Positions 55,233-64,000 of a stretch of 64,000 nucleotides of DNA are shown here, piece after piece. The notes below the pieces were generated by a model that was given only the letters and a program-made list of their open reading frames with translations, was not told the origin of the DNA and did no database searches. Source of the stretch: JAWWPG01 sp963820035 (GTDB lineage Bacteria > Actinomycetota > Actinomycetes > Propionibacteriales > Nocardioidaceae); the NCBI GenBank assembly GCA_963820035.1, contig CAWFYK010000003.1:248001-312000 (forward strand), read 5' to 3'. A program made the position numbers and the translations under genes. The number at the start of each line of letters is the position of its first letter. Within the stretch, counting starts at the first letter, position 1.

Positions 55233-55254
55233 GAACCGTCCCTCCAACTACTCG

Positions 55255-55307
55255 GTGTTGCTGACTACCACTAGATAGTAGCGCCGAGTACCAGTAGATA
55301 GCAACAC
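55255..55307. promoter_or_regulatory. PadR operator region
   Basis: GTGTTGCT and AGCAACAC form 8-base inverted arms 37 bases apart. Between them lie two imperfect direct copies of ACCACTAGATAGTA / ACCAGTAGATAGCA. Placed 23 bases upstream of padR, this is a likely multi-dimer PadR site that represses the exporter operon. Confidence 0.6.
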
Positions 55308-55495
55308 TGAATAGTGACCGTGGCTTGAGGACCGTTTTCGGCCGAGCTGACGTCGGACGACCTCAGGTCGGTTGGAGCCCATCGGACGAGCCAATGGCGT
55401 GCCGTCCGGTCGGGGGTGCGGGCCGAGGGGCTTCCCGTGTCGGTCTCGCCAAGTTCTCGACACATGACTCTTCTGTCCGGCCCGTGGGTCGCGTT

Positions 55496-57414
55496 GTGAC
55501 GAGCCGCCAGAGCACGAGGCTGGTGACACTCGGTGCCCTGGGCGCGGTGTTCGGTGACATCGGGACCAGCCCGATCTACACCATCCAGACGGTGTTCAAC
55601 CCGGAGGGTCCACATCCCGTGCCGGTGTCGGTCGACCACGTCTTCGGCATCGCATCGCTGATCTTCTGGTCAGTGACGCTGGTGGTCACCATCAAGTACA
55701 CCTTCCTGGTGCTCGCGCCGGACGAGCACGGCGAGGGCGGGATCCTGTCGCTGATGACCCTGGTCACCCGTCGAGGCGCGCCGGGATCCCGGAGCGTCAA
55801 GGTCGTGCTCGCCGTTCTCGGCGTGGTGGGTGCCTCCCTGTTCTTCGGCGACAGCATGATCACACCGGCGATCTCGGTGCTCTCGGCCGTCGAGGGGCTC
55901 CAGGTGGTGGAGCCCGACCTCGACAGGTTCGTGGTTCCGATCACCGCCGTGATCCTCGTGCTGCTCTTCGCGGTCGAGCGCTTCGGCACCGCCGGGGTGG
56001 CCAGGTTGTTCGGACCGGTGATGTTGGTGTGCTTCCTGACCATCGCCGCCCTCGGAATCGGCGGCATCACGCGCCACCCCGCGGTGCTCAAGGCCCTGTC
56101 GCCCACCTACGCGATCGACTTCCTGGTCAGCGACTTCAGCACTGCGTTCTTCTCCCTGGCAGCGGTCGTCCTGGCCATCACCGGAGCCGAGGCCTTGCAC
56201 GCCGAGCTGGGCCACTTCGGCCGGCCGTCGATCACCCGCGCCTGGCTGGCCGTCGTGTTCCCGCCTGCGCCCTGAGCTACCTCGGCCAAGGCGCGCTCGT
56301 CATCGACGACCCCAGCTCCAGCAGGGCGCCGTTCTTCCTCCTGGCCCCCGATCCCCTGCTGGTCCCGCTCGTCGCCCTCGCCACGGCGGCGACCGCGATC
56401 GCCTCACAAGCGGTGATCACCGGCGCCTTCTCGGTCACCCGCCAGGCCGTCCAGATCGGTTACCTGCCTCGACTGCGCATCCTTCACACCTCTGACGAGA
56501 CCCAAGGACAGATCTACGTCCCCTGGATCAACTGGGTGCTGATGGTCGCCGTCCTGGTCTTCTTCTTCCAGTCATCCAGCTCCCTCGCCTACGGGTTCGG
56601 GATGGCCGTCATCGCCACCGTCCCCATCTCGACCTTGCTGCTCACCTACCTGGCGCGGACCCAGTGGAAATGGCCGCTCCCCCTCGTCATGGCGGGCGCT
56701 GCTCTGTTCCTCGGCGTCGAGCTGCAGTTCCTCAGTGCCAATCTCACCAAGATCGTCGAGGGCGCCTGGCTGCCACTTCTCATCGCTCTGGTGATCTCGA
56801 CGGGGATGATGACCTGGCACCGTGGCCGGGCTCAGGTCACGCGGACCCGAGAGCACGTCGAGGGTGAGCTACGGCACTTCGTCGACGAGCTGCACGAGAT
56901 GGACCCCGCTCCCGCCGTCGCCCGGCACCTGCCCCAGCCTGGCCGCGACACGGCCGGTACCGCTGTGTTCCTCAACCGCACCAAGGAGACCGTGCCGCTC
57001 GCGATGCGGGCCAACGTCGAGCACAACGTGATCCACGAGCACGTGGTGGTGCTGTCGGTGTTGACCGAGGAGACGCCGTACGTCGTCGAGGACGACCGCA
57101 TCGAGATCGACCCGTTGGGCTGGACCGACGACGGCATCGTCCACGTGACGGCGAGGTACGGCTACGCGGAGAGCCCCGACGTCCCGGCAGCGCTCGAGGT
57201 CGCGTGCCGGATGAGCGATGAACTCCGGCTGGAGCCGAACGAAACGACGTACTTCGTCTCCACGATCTCCATGCGGGTCGGCGACGAGCCCGGGATGCCC
57301 CGGAGGCGCAAACAGCTGTTCGTCGCCACAGCGGGAATCGCTGCGGATGCTGCGGATTACCTCGAGTTGCCTCGCCATCGGACCGTCACGATGGGCTCCA
57401 CGGTCGAAGTCTGA
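55496..57414 (+). pseudogene. kup: Kup-family potassium transporter, single frameshift
   Basis: The N-terminal part (LGALGAVFGDIGTSPIYTIQ, DEHGEGGILSLMTLVTR, FFGDSMITPAISVLSAVEGL) runs to 56275. The rest, from ACALSYLGQGALVIDDP through the GYLPRLRILHTSDETQGQIY loop to the C-terminal cytoplasmic domain, is in another frame. Inserting one base near 56268 (TTCCC-GCC) restores VFPACALSYLGQG and gives about 639 residues, the normal Kup length. GTG start at 55496 or 55484. Either recent inactivation or a sequencing error. Confidence 0.85.
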
Positions 57415-57545
57415 ACACGACCAGCCCTCGCACGGCAGGGTGAGCTGGCGAAGAACCCGTTAGACGTCCATCAGGATGGCGGTCACGAAGTCAGGATTCC
57501 GCAAGGACAGGTGGCAACAGCGCTCCGCGGTCGTTCACTCGTTTC

Positions 57546-57935
57546 GTGACCACGAGAGAACCAGCGGGGCTGCGAGACCTCCCTGAGGTGCGAGCCGGAG
57601 TCGCCTGCCTCTGCTCCTTCGTGGTCATAACGGCGTGTGAGCGCCTCGACCAGGGCGTACCGGTGAGCTTCGCCGCTCTTGGCGTAGTCGTAGTGGCGTC
57701 CTCCGTGCAGCTGCCAGCAAGGCTGTCCGTGTTGGTCGCGATCTGGGCTTGGGGGCTGCTCACGGGCTTCGTGGGGAACCAAGGTGGCCAGCTGACGTTC
57801 GGGTCGACCGACCGCGCCCACCTGGTCGTTCTGCTCGGCCTCGGGGTCGCGATGGCGACGTTGACGCGCGTGGCTCCGGCCCCATCCGCACGAATCAGGG
57901 CGCGCGGATCGACGCGACCGACCGTGCGACTGTGA
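57546..57935 (+). CDS. Small membrane protein of unknown function
   Basis: 129 residues with about four hydrophobic helices (GVACLCSFVVITACERL, VSFAALGVVVVASSVQL, LSVLVAIWAWGLLTGFVG, LVVLLGLGVAMATLT) and a basic tail. The helix spacing resembles four-helix DUF4118-like modules but I cannot assign it. GTG start without a strong ribosome site. Confidence 0.5.
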   Translation: MTTREPAGLRDLPEVRAGVACLCSFVVITACERLDQGVPVSFAALGVVVVASSVQLPARLSVLVAIWAWGLLTGFVGNQGGQLTFGSTDRAHLVVLLGLGVAMATLTRVAPAPSARIRARGSTRPTVRL

Positions 57936-57957
57936 GGTCGTTGCCATGTCCCACTCG

Positions 57958-58005
57958 GCCATCGCGGCCATCGCGGCCATCGCGGCCATCGCGGCCATCG
58001 CGGCC
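57958..58005. repeat. 9-bp tandem repeat, five copies
   Basis: ATCGCGGCC repeated five times without variation (57961-58005). It lies just inside a short plus-strand frame starting with the ATG at 57946 (SHSAIAAIAAIAAIAAIAAF). Translation gives (Ile-Ala-Ala)n on the plus strand and (Met-Ala-Ala)n on the minus strand. Copy number would not change frame. Confidence 0.85.
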
Positions 58006-58199
58006 TTCCCGGACGGCGGCGGCGCTCACGCAGTTGCTCGCCGCCGTGCCGGAAGGCGGGCGAACCGCCGAACGCACGGCGTCCGGACAGGTGGTGAGCC
58101 AGGCGTGACCGAGGGGTGGGTGGTTGCTGGTGATCGTGGCGGCATCCTGGGCGGGTGTCTCGCTCATCGCGCGCATCCTGATGGGGTGAGCTCGGTGTG

Positions 58200-59224
58200 G
58201 TGATCGTCCAGAACGCCGTCTACTGCCCGGGCGGCCGCAAGGTCGAGCCGACCTCACTGGAGTCCACCTATGAGCTTTCCTGCGAGAGCAGTGGGGCATG
58301 GCCTGGATCGGGCTCCAACGGCCGACCAAGGGCGAGCTGACCTCGGTCGGGGAGGAGTTCAGCCTGCATCCGCTGGCGATCGAGGATGCGATCACCGCCC
58401 ACCAGCGACCGAAACTGGAGCGCCACGACGATGTGCTCTTCACGGTCCTCCGCCCCGCCCAGTACGTCGACGGGGAGGTCGAACTCGGAGAGCTGCATGT
58501 CTTCAGCGACCCGGACTTCGTGGTCACCATCCGGCACGCCGAGTCGCGCGACCTCGCCGCCATCCGCAACCTGATGGAAAGCGGACCCCGACCTGCTCGA
58601 GCTGGGACCGGAGTCGGTGGTCTACGCGATTCTCGATCAGGTGGTCGACGAGTACGCGCCAGTCGTGGACGGCCTGGAGGCGCACGTCGATCAAGTCGAG
58701 GCCGCCGCCTTCGCCGAAGATCTTGGCGTCTCCCGCAGGATCTACGACCTCACCAGGGACCTGGGCGTGCTGCAGCGCGCGACCGGACCGTTGGTGCCGA
58801 TGCTCGACGCGCCGACGGCCGGCTTCGACCAGTACGACTTCGAGCAGGAGCTGCGCCGCTCGCTGCGAAACGTGTCGGACCACGTAACCCGCACGGTCGA
58901 ACGGATCAAGGCACTTCGAGCGCAGCTGCAGATCATTCTCCAGGTCAACAGCACCCTGGTCGCGCAGCGGCGGACTTCCGAGATCCAACAGGTCTCGGAG
59001 GCGACGTATCGCCAGAGCGAGCAGCTGAAACGCATCTCGTCGTGGGCAGCGATACTGTTCGCCCGACTCTGATACCCACGATCTACGGCATGAACTTCAC
59101 CTACATGCCGGAGCTCGGCTGGCGGGTCGGCTACCCCCTGGCGCTTCTGATGATGCTGCGGATTCTCCTCGCTCTGTACCTGCTCTTCCGTCGCCGAGGC
59201 TGGCTGGCTGGCTGGCTGCGGTGA
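58200..59224 (+). pseudogene. corA: CorA-family Mg2+/Co2+ transporter, three frameshifts
   Basis: Reads VIVQNAVYCPGGRKVEP, then after a shift near 58275 GMAWIGLQRPTKGELTSVGE, AIEDAITAHQRPKLERHDDV, then after a shift near 58580 LLELGPESVVYAILDQVVDE, and the stalk helices to SSWAAILFA. After a third shift near 59070 it gives the pore motif YGMNFTYMPE, the last helix and a basic tail. The GMN motif and total length of about 340 residues are right for CorA. Three indels make a real pseudogene likely unless local sequence quality is poor. Confidence 0.8.
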
Positions 59225-59719
59225 CTACCGGGCCAACCGTGATCCGGTCCAACTCTCGTCGGACGTCACATCCGCCATGATCGACAGCCATCGGGGTACG
59301 TCGTCCGACGGCTGGTCGCCGTCATCTATCTCAGCCAGCAGGGAACCGTCTTCGAGCTCGTCCACTGCGATTGTCAGTCCGTCCCGCTCCACAATGTGCC
59401 GGGTCTTGCGAAGGGTTCGCGCGGGAAGCATGCGCAGAAGCTCCCACTCGGGGTCATCGAGGTAGAGCGAGGTGCAGGCGATCTCGTCTGGACCAGGCGA
59501 AAGCCGTACCTTGTGTCCCAGCTTCCGGGCGACTGAGCCATCACCCGCCACGATCTCACGTAGGCGAAGTCGGGTCCCTTCGATGTAGTGGTCCACGATG
59601 TGCCTGCTCTCCACGATCCCAGACGGAAGCGTCGACAACAGATACCTCCGTTCTCGCTCCACAACCGCGTACTTCAATGAGACCGACTCGGACACCACCA
59701 CCACCTCCTCCGCCTTCAT
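59225..59719 (-). CDS. CYTH domain protein
   Basis: 164 residues with the CYTH N-terminal ERERRYLL signature (variant of ExExK), then REIVAGDGSVARKLGHKVRL, LRKTRHIVERDGLTIAVDEL and SLLAEIDDGD, the tunnel strands carrying alternating charged residues. Members hydrolyse triphosphates or bind organic phosphates. The ATG at 59719 is preferred because upstream residues are not family-like. Tail-to-tail with corA. Confidence 0.82.
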   Translation of the reverse strand: MKAEEVVVVSESVSLKYAVVERERRYLLSTLPSGIVESRHIVDHYIEGTRLRLREIVAGDGSVARKLGHKVRLSPGPDEIACTSLYLDDPEWELLRMLPARTLRKTRHIVERDGLTIAVDELEDGSLLAEIDDGDQPSDDVPRWLSIMADVTSDESWTGSRLAR

Positions 59720-60463
59720 TACCGCGCACCCATGGTCGCAGGCTCGTGCTGCCGGATCAGTCGTCTCGTTCCCGGGGCCGGGTCCGTAGACGCGAGTCGG
59801 ATTGAGTCGCGACTGTTTTCTTGACAGCGGACGACCGGGTCCGGTCAAGGCCAGCAAGCCGGACTCTAGCTGCTCTGGCGGCCGTGGGGCACGCTGGTTT
59901 CAATGACTCTGTACTAGGGATACGCGCTACGGCCCATTTCTCGGTCGGTTGTGGCCTGATGGCCGCCGCCCTCGCCTTACCTGCGGCGCGTAGCAGTGTC
60001 ACCCGAGACAGGAGCGTCAAGAGCCCGAGGTCGAGCCAGCCCCAGAGCCCGCGTGGTGCGCCTGTGTCGGCAAAGGGTTGGGCCAGTCCCCGACGGCCCC
60101 GCCCGGGGTGACGTCCCGCGGCGGGGCGGTTCAAACCTCACCGCACTTGACCGGATCCCAGGCACGAAGCGTGAGGTCTCGGAGCCGACGTAGGCGCGGG
60201 AGCCGGACCAACCCTCGTCTCATGCTTCCTTGCGAGGGGTTCCGCGCATGTCGGGCTCACCGCGGTCTGACTCCCGCCAAAGCCCCCTCCTGGGCCTTAG
60301 CCGCGACCTGATCGTTGAACCGACCTTCCTCGCGACAGCCTCGGCCAACGCCGGGTCCGAGGGATAGTCCGAGCGATGCTCGGCAAGCATCCGCAGCGCC
60401 CGCTCCTTGACCGTGACAATCCGCTCTCTTGCCAAGGAACGGACCACGACGACGAGAGGTTGT
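59720..60463. other. No clear gene
   Basis: About 740 bases. A minus-strand frame near 60220-60440 (ALRMLAEHRSDYPSDPALAE, then Arg-rich) is protein-like for about 35 residues but has no good start and no recognised family. The rest contains nothing I can support. Confidence 0.45.
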
Positions 60464-61110
60464 CTAGAGCTTCGCGATGAGGACTGCCTGACCGTCGCGT
60501 TCCTCCGCGCCCCCGGGCTGGCGCTCGAGACGGGCGATCTCCGGCAATCCTGCGGCAGCGAGCGCCGCCGCGATCTGATTCGGGGTTCGGTTGTAGCGCT
60601 GCAACGTGATGTTGAGGCCATGGCGCCGGTAAGCGCCCGAAACGTCCCGGATTCCACAGCCGGACTGGAAGGCAACGAGGAGATACCGGCCAGCCCGCAG
60701 CACGCGGCGGGCCTCGCCAAAGATCCGTGGGAGGTCGTGGTCGGGGCTGTGGATCGTTGATACCAGGAGAAGTACCCGTCGAACGATCGATCCGGATGCG
60801 GCACATGGGTGAGTGACGAAACCTGGGTAGGGAATGACGGGTGATCCTGCTGCGCCCGTCGAATCATGCCGGGCGAGAGGTCTACGCCCTCGACAGTGCA
60901 ACCCATCGCGGCAAGAACGGGCAAGAACCGTCCAGCGCCGCATCCCGCGTCCAAGACCCGTCTCTTGCCGGGCAGCATTGCCGTGAAGTGCTCGATCATG
61001 GCCAGGTCGATGGGCTGCTCCGGCTCGGTGGCCCGGAAGTAGTCGACATAAGTGTCAGCGACCACGTCATACGCCGTTCGAACTCCATGCTCGTCCTGGG
61101 GCGTACTCAC
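60464..61110 (-). pseudogene. SAM-dependent methyltransferase, frameshifted
   Basis: Starts TAYDVVADTYVDYFRATEPE; motif I is VLDAGCGAGRFLPVLAAMG, then VEGVDLSPGMI. After RSFDGYFSWY the frame shifts near 60765 and continues STIHSPDHDLPRIFGEARRV, LRAGRYLLVAFQSG and the C-terminal strand ending AVLIAKL at 60464. Repaired length is about 215 residues, normal for a class I small-molecule methyltransferase. Confidence 0.78.
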
Positions 61111-61454
61111 AGGCTGACAGTTTAGGTCACACCCTGGATCCAGATCGGACGTCGCTCACCAGCGTACGGTGTTCCAGGGTCAAGCATCTGGCGGTGACGC
61201 GTGGGTGACCCGTCTACGGCCCAAAAGTTCTGGGTGCCGAGTTGCGTTGCTCGTCGTGCGTCGGAGACACCTCGATTGCTCGGCGTGCCAGGCTGCGGTC
61301 ATCGCGGTCACGCAGCACGGACTGGACGATCACGCGTACACGCCAACGACCTCAGGCAGTGCGCTCGATCAGACGAACGACCCGGTGATCGCCCCGCTCC
61401 AGCCGCCGACCCAGGTGGGGCGTTTGTTGCTCTTCGCAGTTGCCGGAGTGGCCC
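61111..61454. other. No recognisable gene
   Basis: About 340 bases between the methyltransferase and hydrolase genes. Only arginine-rich shadow frames are present. Confidence 0.5.
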
Positions 61455-62165
61455 TCAATGGGAGGCCAGACGTCCGTGCGCCGACGACAGCGCGACACCT
61501 TCACCGAGCAGCAGTGCAGCGACTGCCTCCGGATCCTCGCGCATGGCGTTGTGGGCAGTGGGGAGCACGTGCACCAGCCACCCGGGATCGGCTTCCAGTC
61601 GCGCTCGCAGGGCTGCGAACGGCGTCTGGTCCTCCCATCCCGAGCAGTAGACGAACTCCCGGCGGGGGACCTGGGCGAATGCGCCGGTGAGCCGGATCGT
61701 CTGCATCGCGGAGGCGAGGGGATGGGGGCGGCGACGCGGATCGCCGCCGTCCGGCGGTCGGACGGCGTAGCCGGTGGCCGCGGCGCCGGCAGCGAACAGC
61801 TCCCGGAAGTATTCGTTGGTTGCCGACCACCACGACTCGCCGTCGCGCGGTACGAAGGCGTCGAGATGCACCAGTCGTGAGATCCGCCCGCCGGCGCGGT
61901 CGGCGGCGGCAGCGATCACCATCCCGGCGTAGCTGTGGCCGACCAGGGTCGCGCTGGTGATGTGTGCGCGATCGAGGAGCGCCAAGACGTCGTCTGCGTG
62001 TGTGTCGAGGTTCGCGGTCGCGACCGTCGAGTCGTCATCGTCTGGCCGCAGACCGGTCAGAGTCAGGGCGTGAACGTCATGACCGGCCCGCTCCAGCAGC
62101 GGAACCACCTCCTCAAACGCCCATGAGCCCTTCCAAGCGCCAGGTACGAGGACGAACGTCGCCAT
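61455..62165 (-). CDS. Alpha/beta hydrolase (EstA-like)
   Basis: 236 residues: TFVLVPGAWKGSWAFEEVVP (oxyanion hole), the nucleophile GHSYAGMVI, acid residue in FVYCSGWEDQTPFA and catalytic His in LPTAHNAM. AAGGAGG precedes the ATG at 62165. Divergent from an AraC gene that probably regulates it. Substrate unknown. Confidence 0.88.
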   Translation of the reverse strand: MATFVLVPGAWKGSWAFEEVVPLLERAGHDVHALTLTGLRPDDDDSTVATANLDTHADDVLALLDRAHITSATLVGHSYAGMVIAAAADRAGGRISRLVHLDAFVPRDGESWWSATNEYFRELFAAGAAATGYAVRPPDGGDPRRRPHPLASAMQTIRLTGAFAQVPRREFVYCSGWEDQTPFAALRARLEADPGWLVHVLPTAHNAMREDPEAVAALLLGEGVALSSAHGRLASH

Positions 62166-62268
62166 GTGTGCCTCCTTCTCTCTCAGTCCGCGGCGCGCGC
62201 TGCGCCGCTGTGCATGGAACAACTCTCACCGGATCAGCAGTGGCGTACCACCGCTAAGATGCCAACTG

Positions 62269-63111
62269 ATGCCCGTTCGCCGCCAACCTCGCCTCATCGC
62301 CGGTGCGACGTCACACATCTGGCCGTCCGGCGGGCGCCACCTCTGGCCATCGGGCGAAGCAAGTGCACCGCAGACCCACGCAGACGGACACTTGGTGTAC
62401 GCCGCCAGCGGGGTCCTGGCGGTGCACACCGAGCGCGGCACCTCGATCGTTCCCGCCAACCGGGTCGCCTGGACCCCTGCCGGGTTCACGCACTACCACC
62501 GCTCCCACGGCGACACCGACATGCGGATCGTCTTTCTCGCGCCAGCCCTCGCGGGGCTCATACCCGACCATCCCGCGGTCTTCCTGGCCTCCGACCTAGC
62601 CCGCGAGGTCCTGCTCGCGCTGACCGGCCCCCGCAACTACGACCCCGCCGCGCCCGACGACAGCCGCTACAGCCGTGCCGCGCGCTCTCGCCTCCTTCGA
62701 GTGCTCATCGATGAACTCCGCGAAGCACACGAACAGCCACTGCACCTGCCGGAGCCACGGGACGACCGACTGCAAGCCATCACCCGGATGCTGCACGAGA
62801 ATCCTGCAGACAACGCCGCGCTGGCCGAACTCGGCAAGACGATCGGAGCCAGCCCCCGCACCCTCAGCCGACTGTTCCGCAACGACCTAGGCATGACCTT
62901 CTATGAGTGGCGCACGCAGCTACGCATCTACCACGCGCTCGTGCTCCTCGCCGACGGCCACGACACCACCCAGACCGCCTACGCCTGCGGATGGGCGAAC
63001 CCCAGCAGCTTCATCGCAGCGTTCAGCAACATCATCGGAACGACCCCCGGCCTCTACCGAGCCAGTCGCGAGACCAGCGCCCGCGCAACTCAGCTCAGCT
63101 CTCGACAATGA
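62269..63111 (+). CDS. AraC family regulator with cupin sensor domain
   Basis: 280 residues. An N-terminal cupin-like domain (SAPQTHADGHLVYAASGVLA, VAWTPAGFTHYH) and a C-terminal AraC double HTH (LAELGKTIGASPRTLSRLFR, DTTQTAYACGWANPSSFIAA, GTTPGLYR). Divergent from the hydrolase across about 100 bases, a typical regulator-target pair. The IS630-like element starts about 40 bases after its stop. Confidence 0.88.
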   Translation: MPVRRQPRLIAGATSHIWPSGGRHLWPSGEASAPQTHADGHLVYAASGVLAVHTERGTSIVPANRVAWTPAGFTHYHRSHGDTDMRIVFLAPALAGLIPDHPAVFLASDLAREVLLALTGPRNYDPAAPDDSRYSRAARSRLLRVLIDELREAHEQPLHLPEPRDDRLQAITRMLHENPADNAALAELGKTIGASPRTLSRLFRNDLGMTFYEWRTQLRIYHALVLLADGHDTTQTAYACGWANPSSFIAAFSNIIGTTPGLYRASRETSARATQLSSRQ

Positions 63112-63150
63112 TCATGTCCTCAGGGTGATTCGTGCTCGGCCCAGGCCCTA

Positions 63151-64000
63151 GTGTGTCGCGCCGTAAATTCATGGGATAAGTTGTAGCCTGGGGTGTGCCT
63201 CGAACTGGACGCCCCAAGGCTGTGCTGGTGTTGACCGATGACGAGCGTGAGCAACTGCTGCGGTGGTCTCGGCGGGCGAAGTCGTCGCAGGCGTTGGCGT
63301 TGCGGTCCAAGATCGTGCTCGGCTGTGCCGAGGGCGCGGACAACAAGACGGTGGCCGCGACGGTGGGGTGTACCGAGACGACGGTGGGCAAGTGGCGGCG
63401 CCGGTTCGTCACCGACCGGCTGGACGGACTGGTCGACGAACCGCGACCGGGGGCGCCGCGCAGCATCAGCGACGAGCAGATTGAGCAGGTGGTCGTGGCA
63501 ACCCTGGAACGTAGCCCGCGGAATGCGACGCACTGGTCGCGGTCGTCGATGGCGGCCGAGACCGGACTCTCGGAGTCTTCGATAGGGCGGATCTGGCGGG
63601 CGTTCGGGCTCAAACCGCACCTGGTCGACACCTTCAAGCTGTCGAGTGATCCGCTGTTCATCGAGAAGGTCCGCGACGTGGTCGGGCTCTACCTCGACCC
63701 ACCCGAGCGGGCGCTGGTGCTGTGCGTTGACGAGAAGTCCGGCATCCAGGCACTGAACCGCTCAGCACCGGTCCTGCCGATGATGCCCGGCATGCCCGAG
63801 CGCCGTACCCACGACTACGCCCGCTCAGGCACGACCACACTGTTCGCCGCGCTCGACGTAGAGACCGGCACCGTGATCGGGTCGCTGCACCGCCGGCACC
63901 GGGCCATCGAGTTCAAGAAGTTCCTGGCCAAGATCGACGCCGCGGCGCCAGCCGAGCTCGACCTACACCTGGTCTGCGACAACCTCTCCACCCACAAGAC
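63151..64000 (+). mobile_element. IS630-family element, left part
   Basis: The probable left end begins after a TA (63149-63150), the target dinucleotide of IS630, with GTGTGTCGCGCCGTAAATTC. The right end lies outside the window, so the inverted repeat cannot be checked. Confidence 0.6.
63195..64000 (+). CDS. IS630-family transposase, partial
   Basis: At least 268 residues, running off the window. An N-terminal HTH region (KTVAATVGCTETTVGKWRRR, DGLVDEPRPGAPRSI) is followed by the DDE domain: LCVDEKSGIQALNRSAP with the first Asp, TLFAALDVETGTVIG, and LHLVCDNLSTHK with the second Asp. The last Glu lies beyond the end. GTG start at 63195. The visible part is uninterrupted. Confidence 0.88.
   Translation, partial: MPRTGRPKAVLVLTDDEREQLLRWSRRAKSSQALALRSKIVLGCAEGADNKTVAATVGCTETTVGKWRRRFVTDRLDGLVDEPRPGAPRSISDEQIEQVVVATLERSPRNATHWSRSSMAAETGLSESSIGRIWRAFGLKPHLVDTFKLSSDPLFIEKVRDVVGLYLDPPERALVLCVDEKSGIQALNRSAPVLPMMPGMPERRTHDYARSGTTTLFAALDVETGTVIGSLHRRHRAIEFKKFLAKIDAAAPAELDLHLVCDNLSTHK

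Noticed and set aside
57958..58005. CRISPR array
   Set aside because: The repeats are 9 bases with no spacers, and no cas gene is present in the window.
57946..58203. A real protein built on the Ile-Ala-Ala repeat
   Set aside because: After the repeat the translation is Arg/Gly-rich and non-conserved, and the frame ends just inside the corA start; kept only as a DNA repeat.

Overview
The window looks like a high-GC actinobacterium. GC is high throughout, GTG starts are frequent, and the gene families are typical of soil and aquatic actinobacteria (HD-GYP/LuxR proteins, DrrA-like exporters, DUF1048/PadR pairs, CstR/DUF302/thioredoxin, GerW). Something near Nocardioidaceae is possible, but that is inference; no rRNA or complete marker gene is present.

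Layout. 0-6.4 kb: an HD-GYP/LuxR regulator, an alpha/beta hydrolase, a membrane-protein operon (DUF2568, CPBP protease, hypothetical) and a divergent TetR with a palindromic operator. 6.6-47.3 kb: accessory DNA punctuated by four direct copies of an identical 35-bp sequence (6618, 13841, 40281, 47228). Read on the minus strand this is the 3' end of a tRNA gene, and in the first copy the match runs back through a CAU (Met) anticodon loop. Each copy is followed by a hairpin and flanked by short tandem repeats like the arm sites of tyrosine-integrase attachment sites. The copies mark three tandem segments. Segment 1 (6.6-13.9 kb) has a frameshifted tyrosine integrase, an IS701-family element inserted between attachment site and integrase, a broken membrane gene and a sulfatase. 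Segment 2 (13.9-40.3 kb) holds an ABC exporter with its TetR, decayed genes, and a large sulfur-oxidation block. Segment 3 (40.3-47.3 kb) has a truncated SulP transporter, truncated regulators, a NarL-type two-component system and a small secreted protein. 47.5-64 kb: an Asp/Glu racemase-like enzyme, two RibD-C/DHFR-like proteins with LysR, an ArsR-SRPBCC operon, an integrase remnant, a PadR-controlled ABC exporter, broken kup and corA genes, a CYTH protein, a broken methyltransferase, a hydrolase/AraC pair, and the left part of an IS630-family element.

The sulfur block (24.5-39.6 kb) is the functional centre. It encodes a metallo-beta-lactamase/double-rhodanese protein and a type II-like sulfide:quinone oxidoreductase; a minus-strand operon DsrE2-TusA-[FeS/NrfD fusion]-molybdopterin oxidoreductase (SoeA/PsrA-like)-Mrp; a divergent rhodanese/persulfide-dioxygenase-like protein with two DUF202 proteins and an ArsR regulator; and a thioredoxin-DUF302-CstR operon with two CsoR/CstR-type operators. 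A plausible reading is sulfide to persulfide (SQR), transfer through TusA/DsrE2/rhodaneses, oxidation to sulfite (persulfide dioxygenase) and sulfite oxidation or quinone-linked sulfur chemistry (the molybdoenzyme), with CstR and ArsR sensing sulfide or persulfide. The substrates are inferred.

The window is rich in broken genes: about twenty truncated or frameshifted loci, several by a single base in an otherwise full-length gene. Sequencing error and real decay cannot be separated here.
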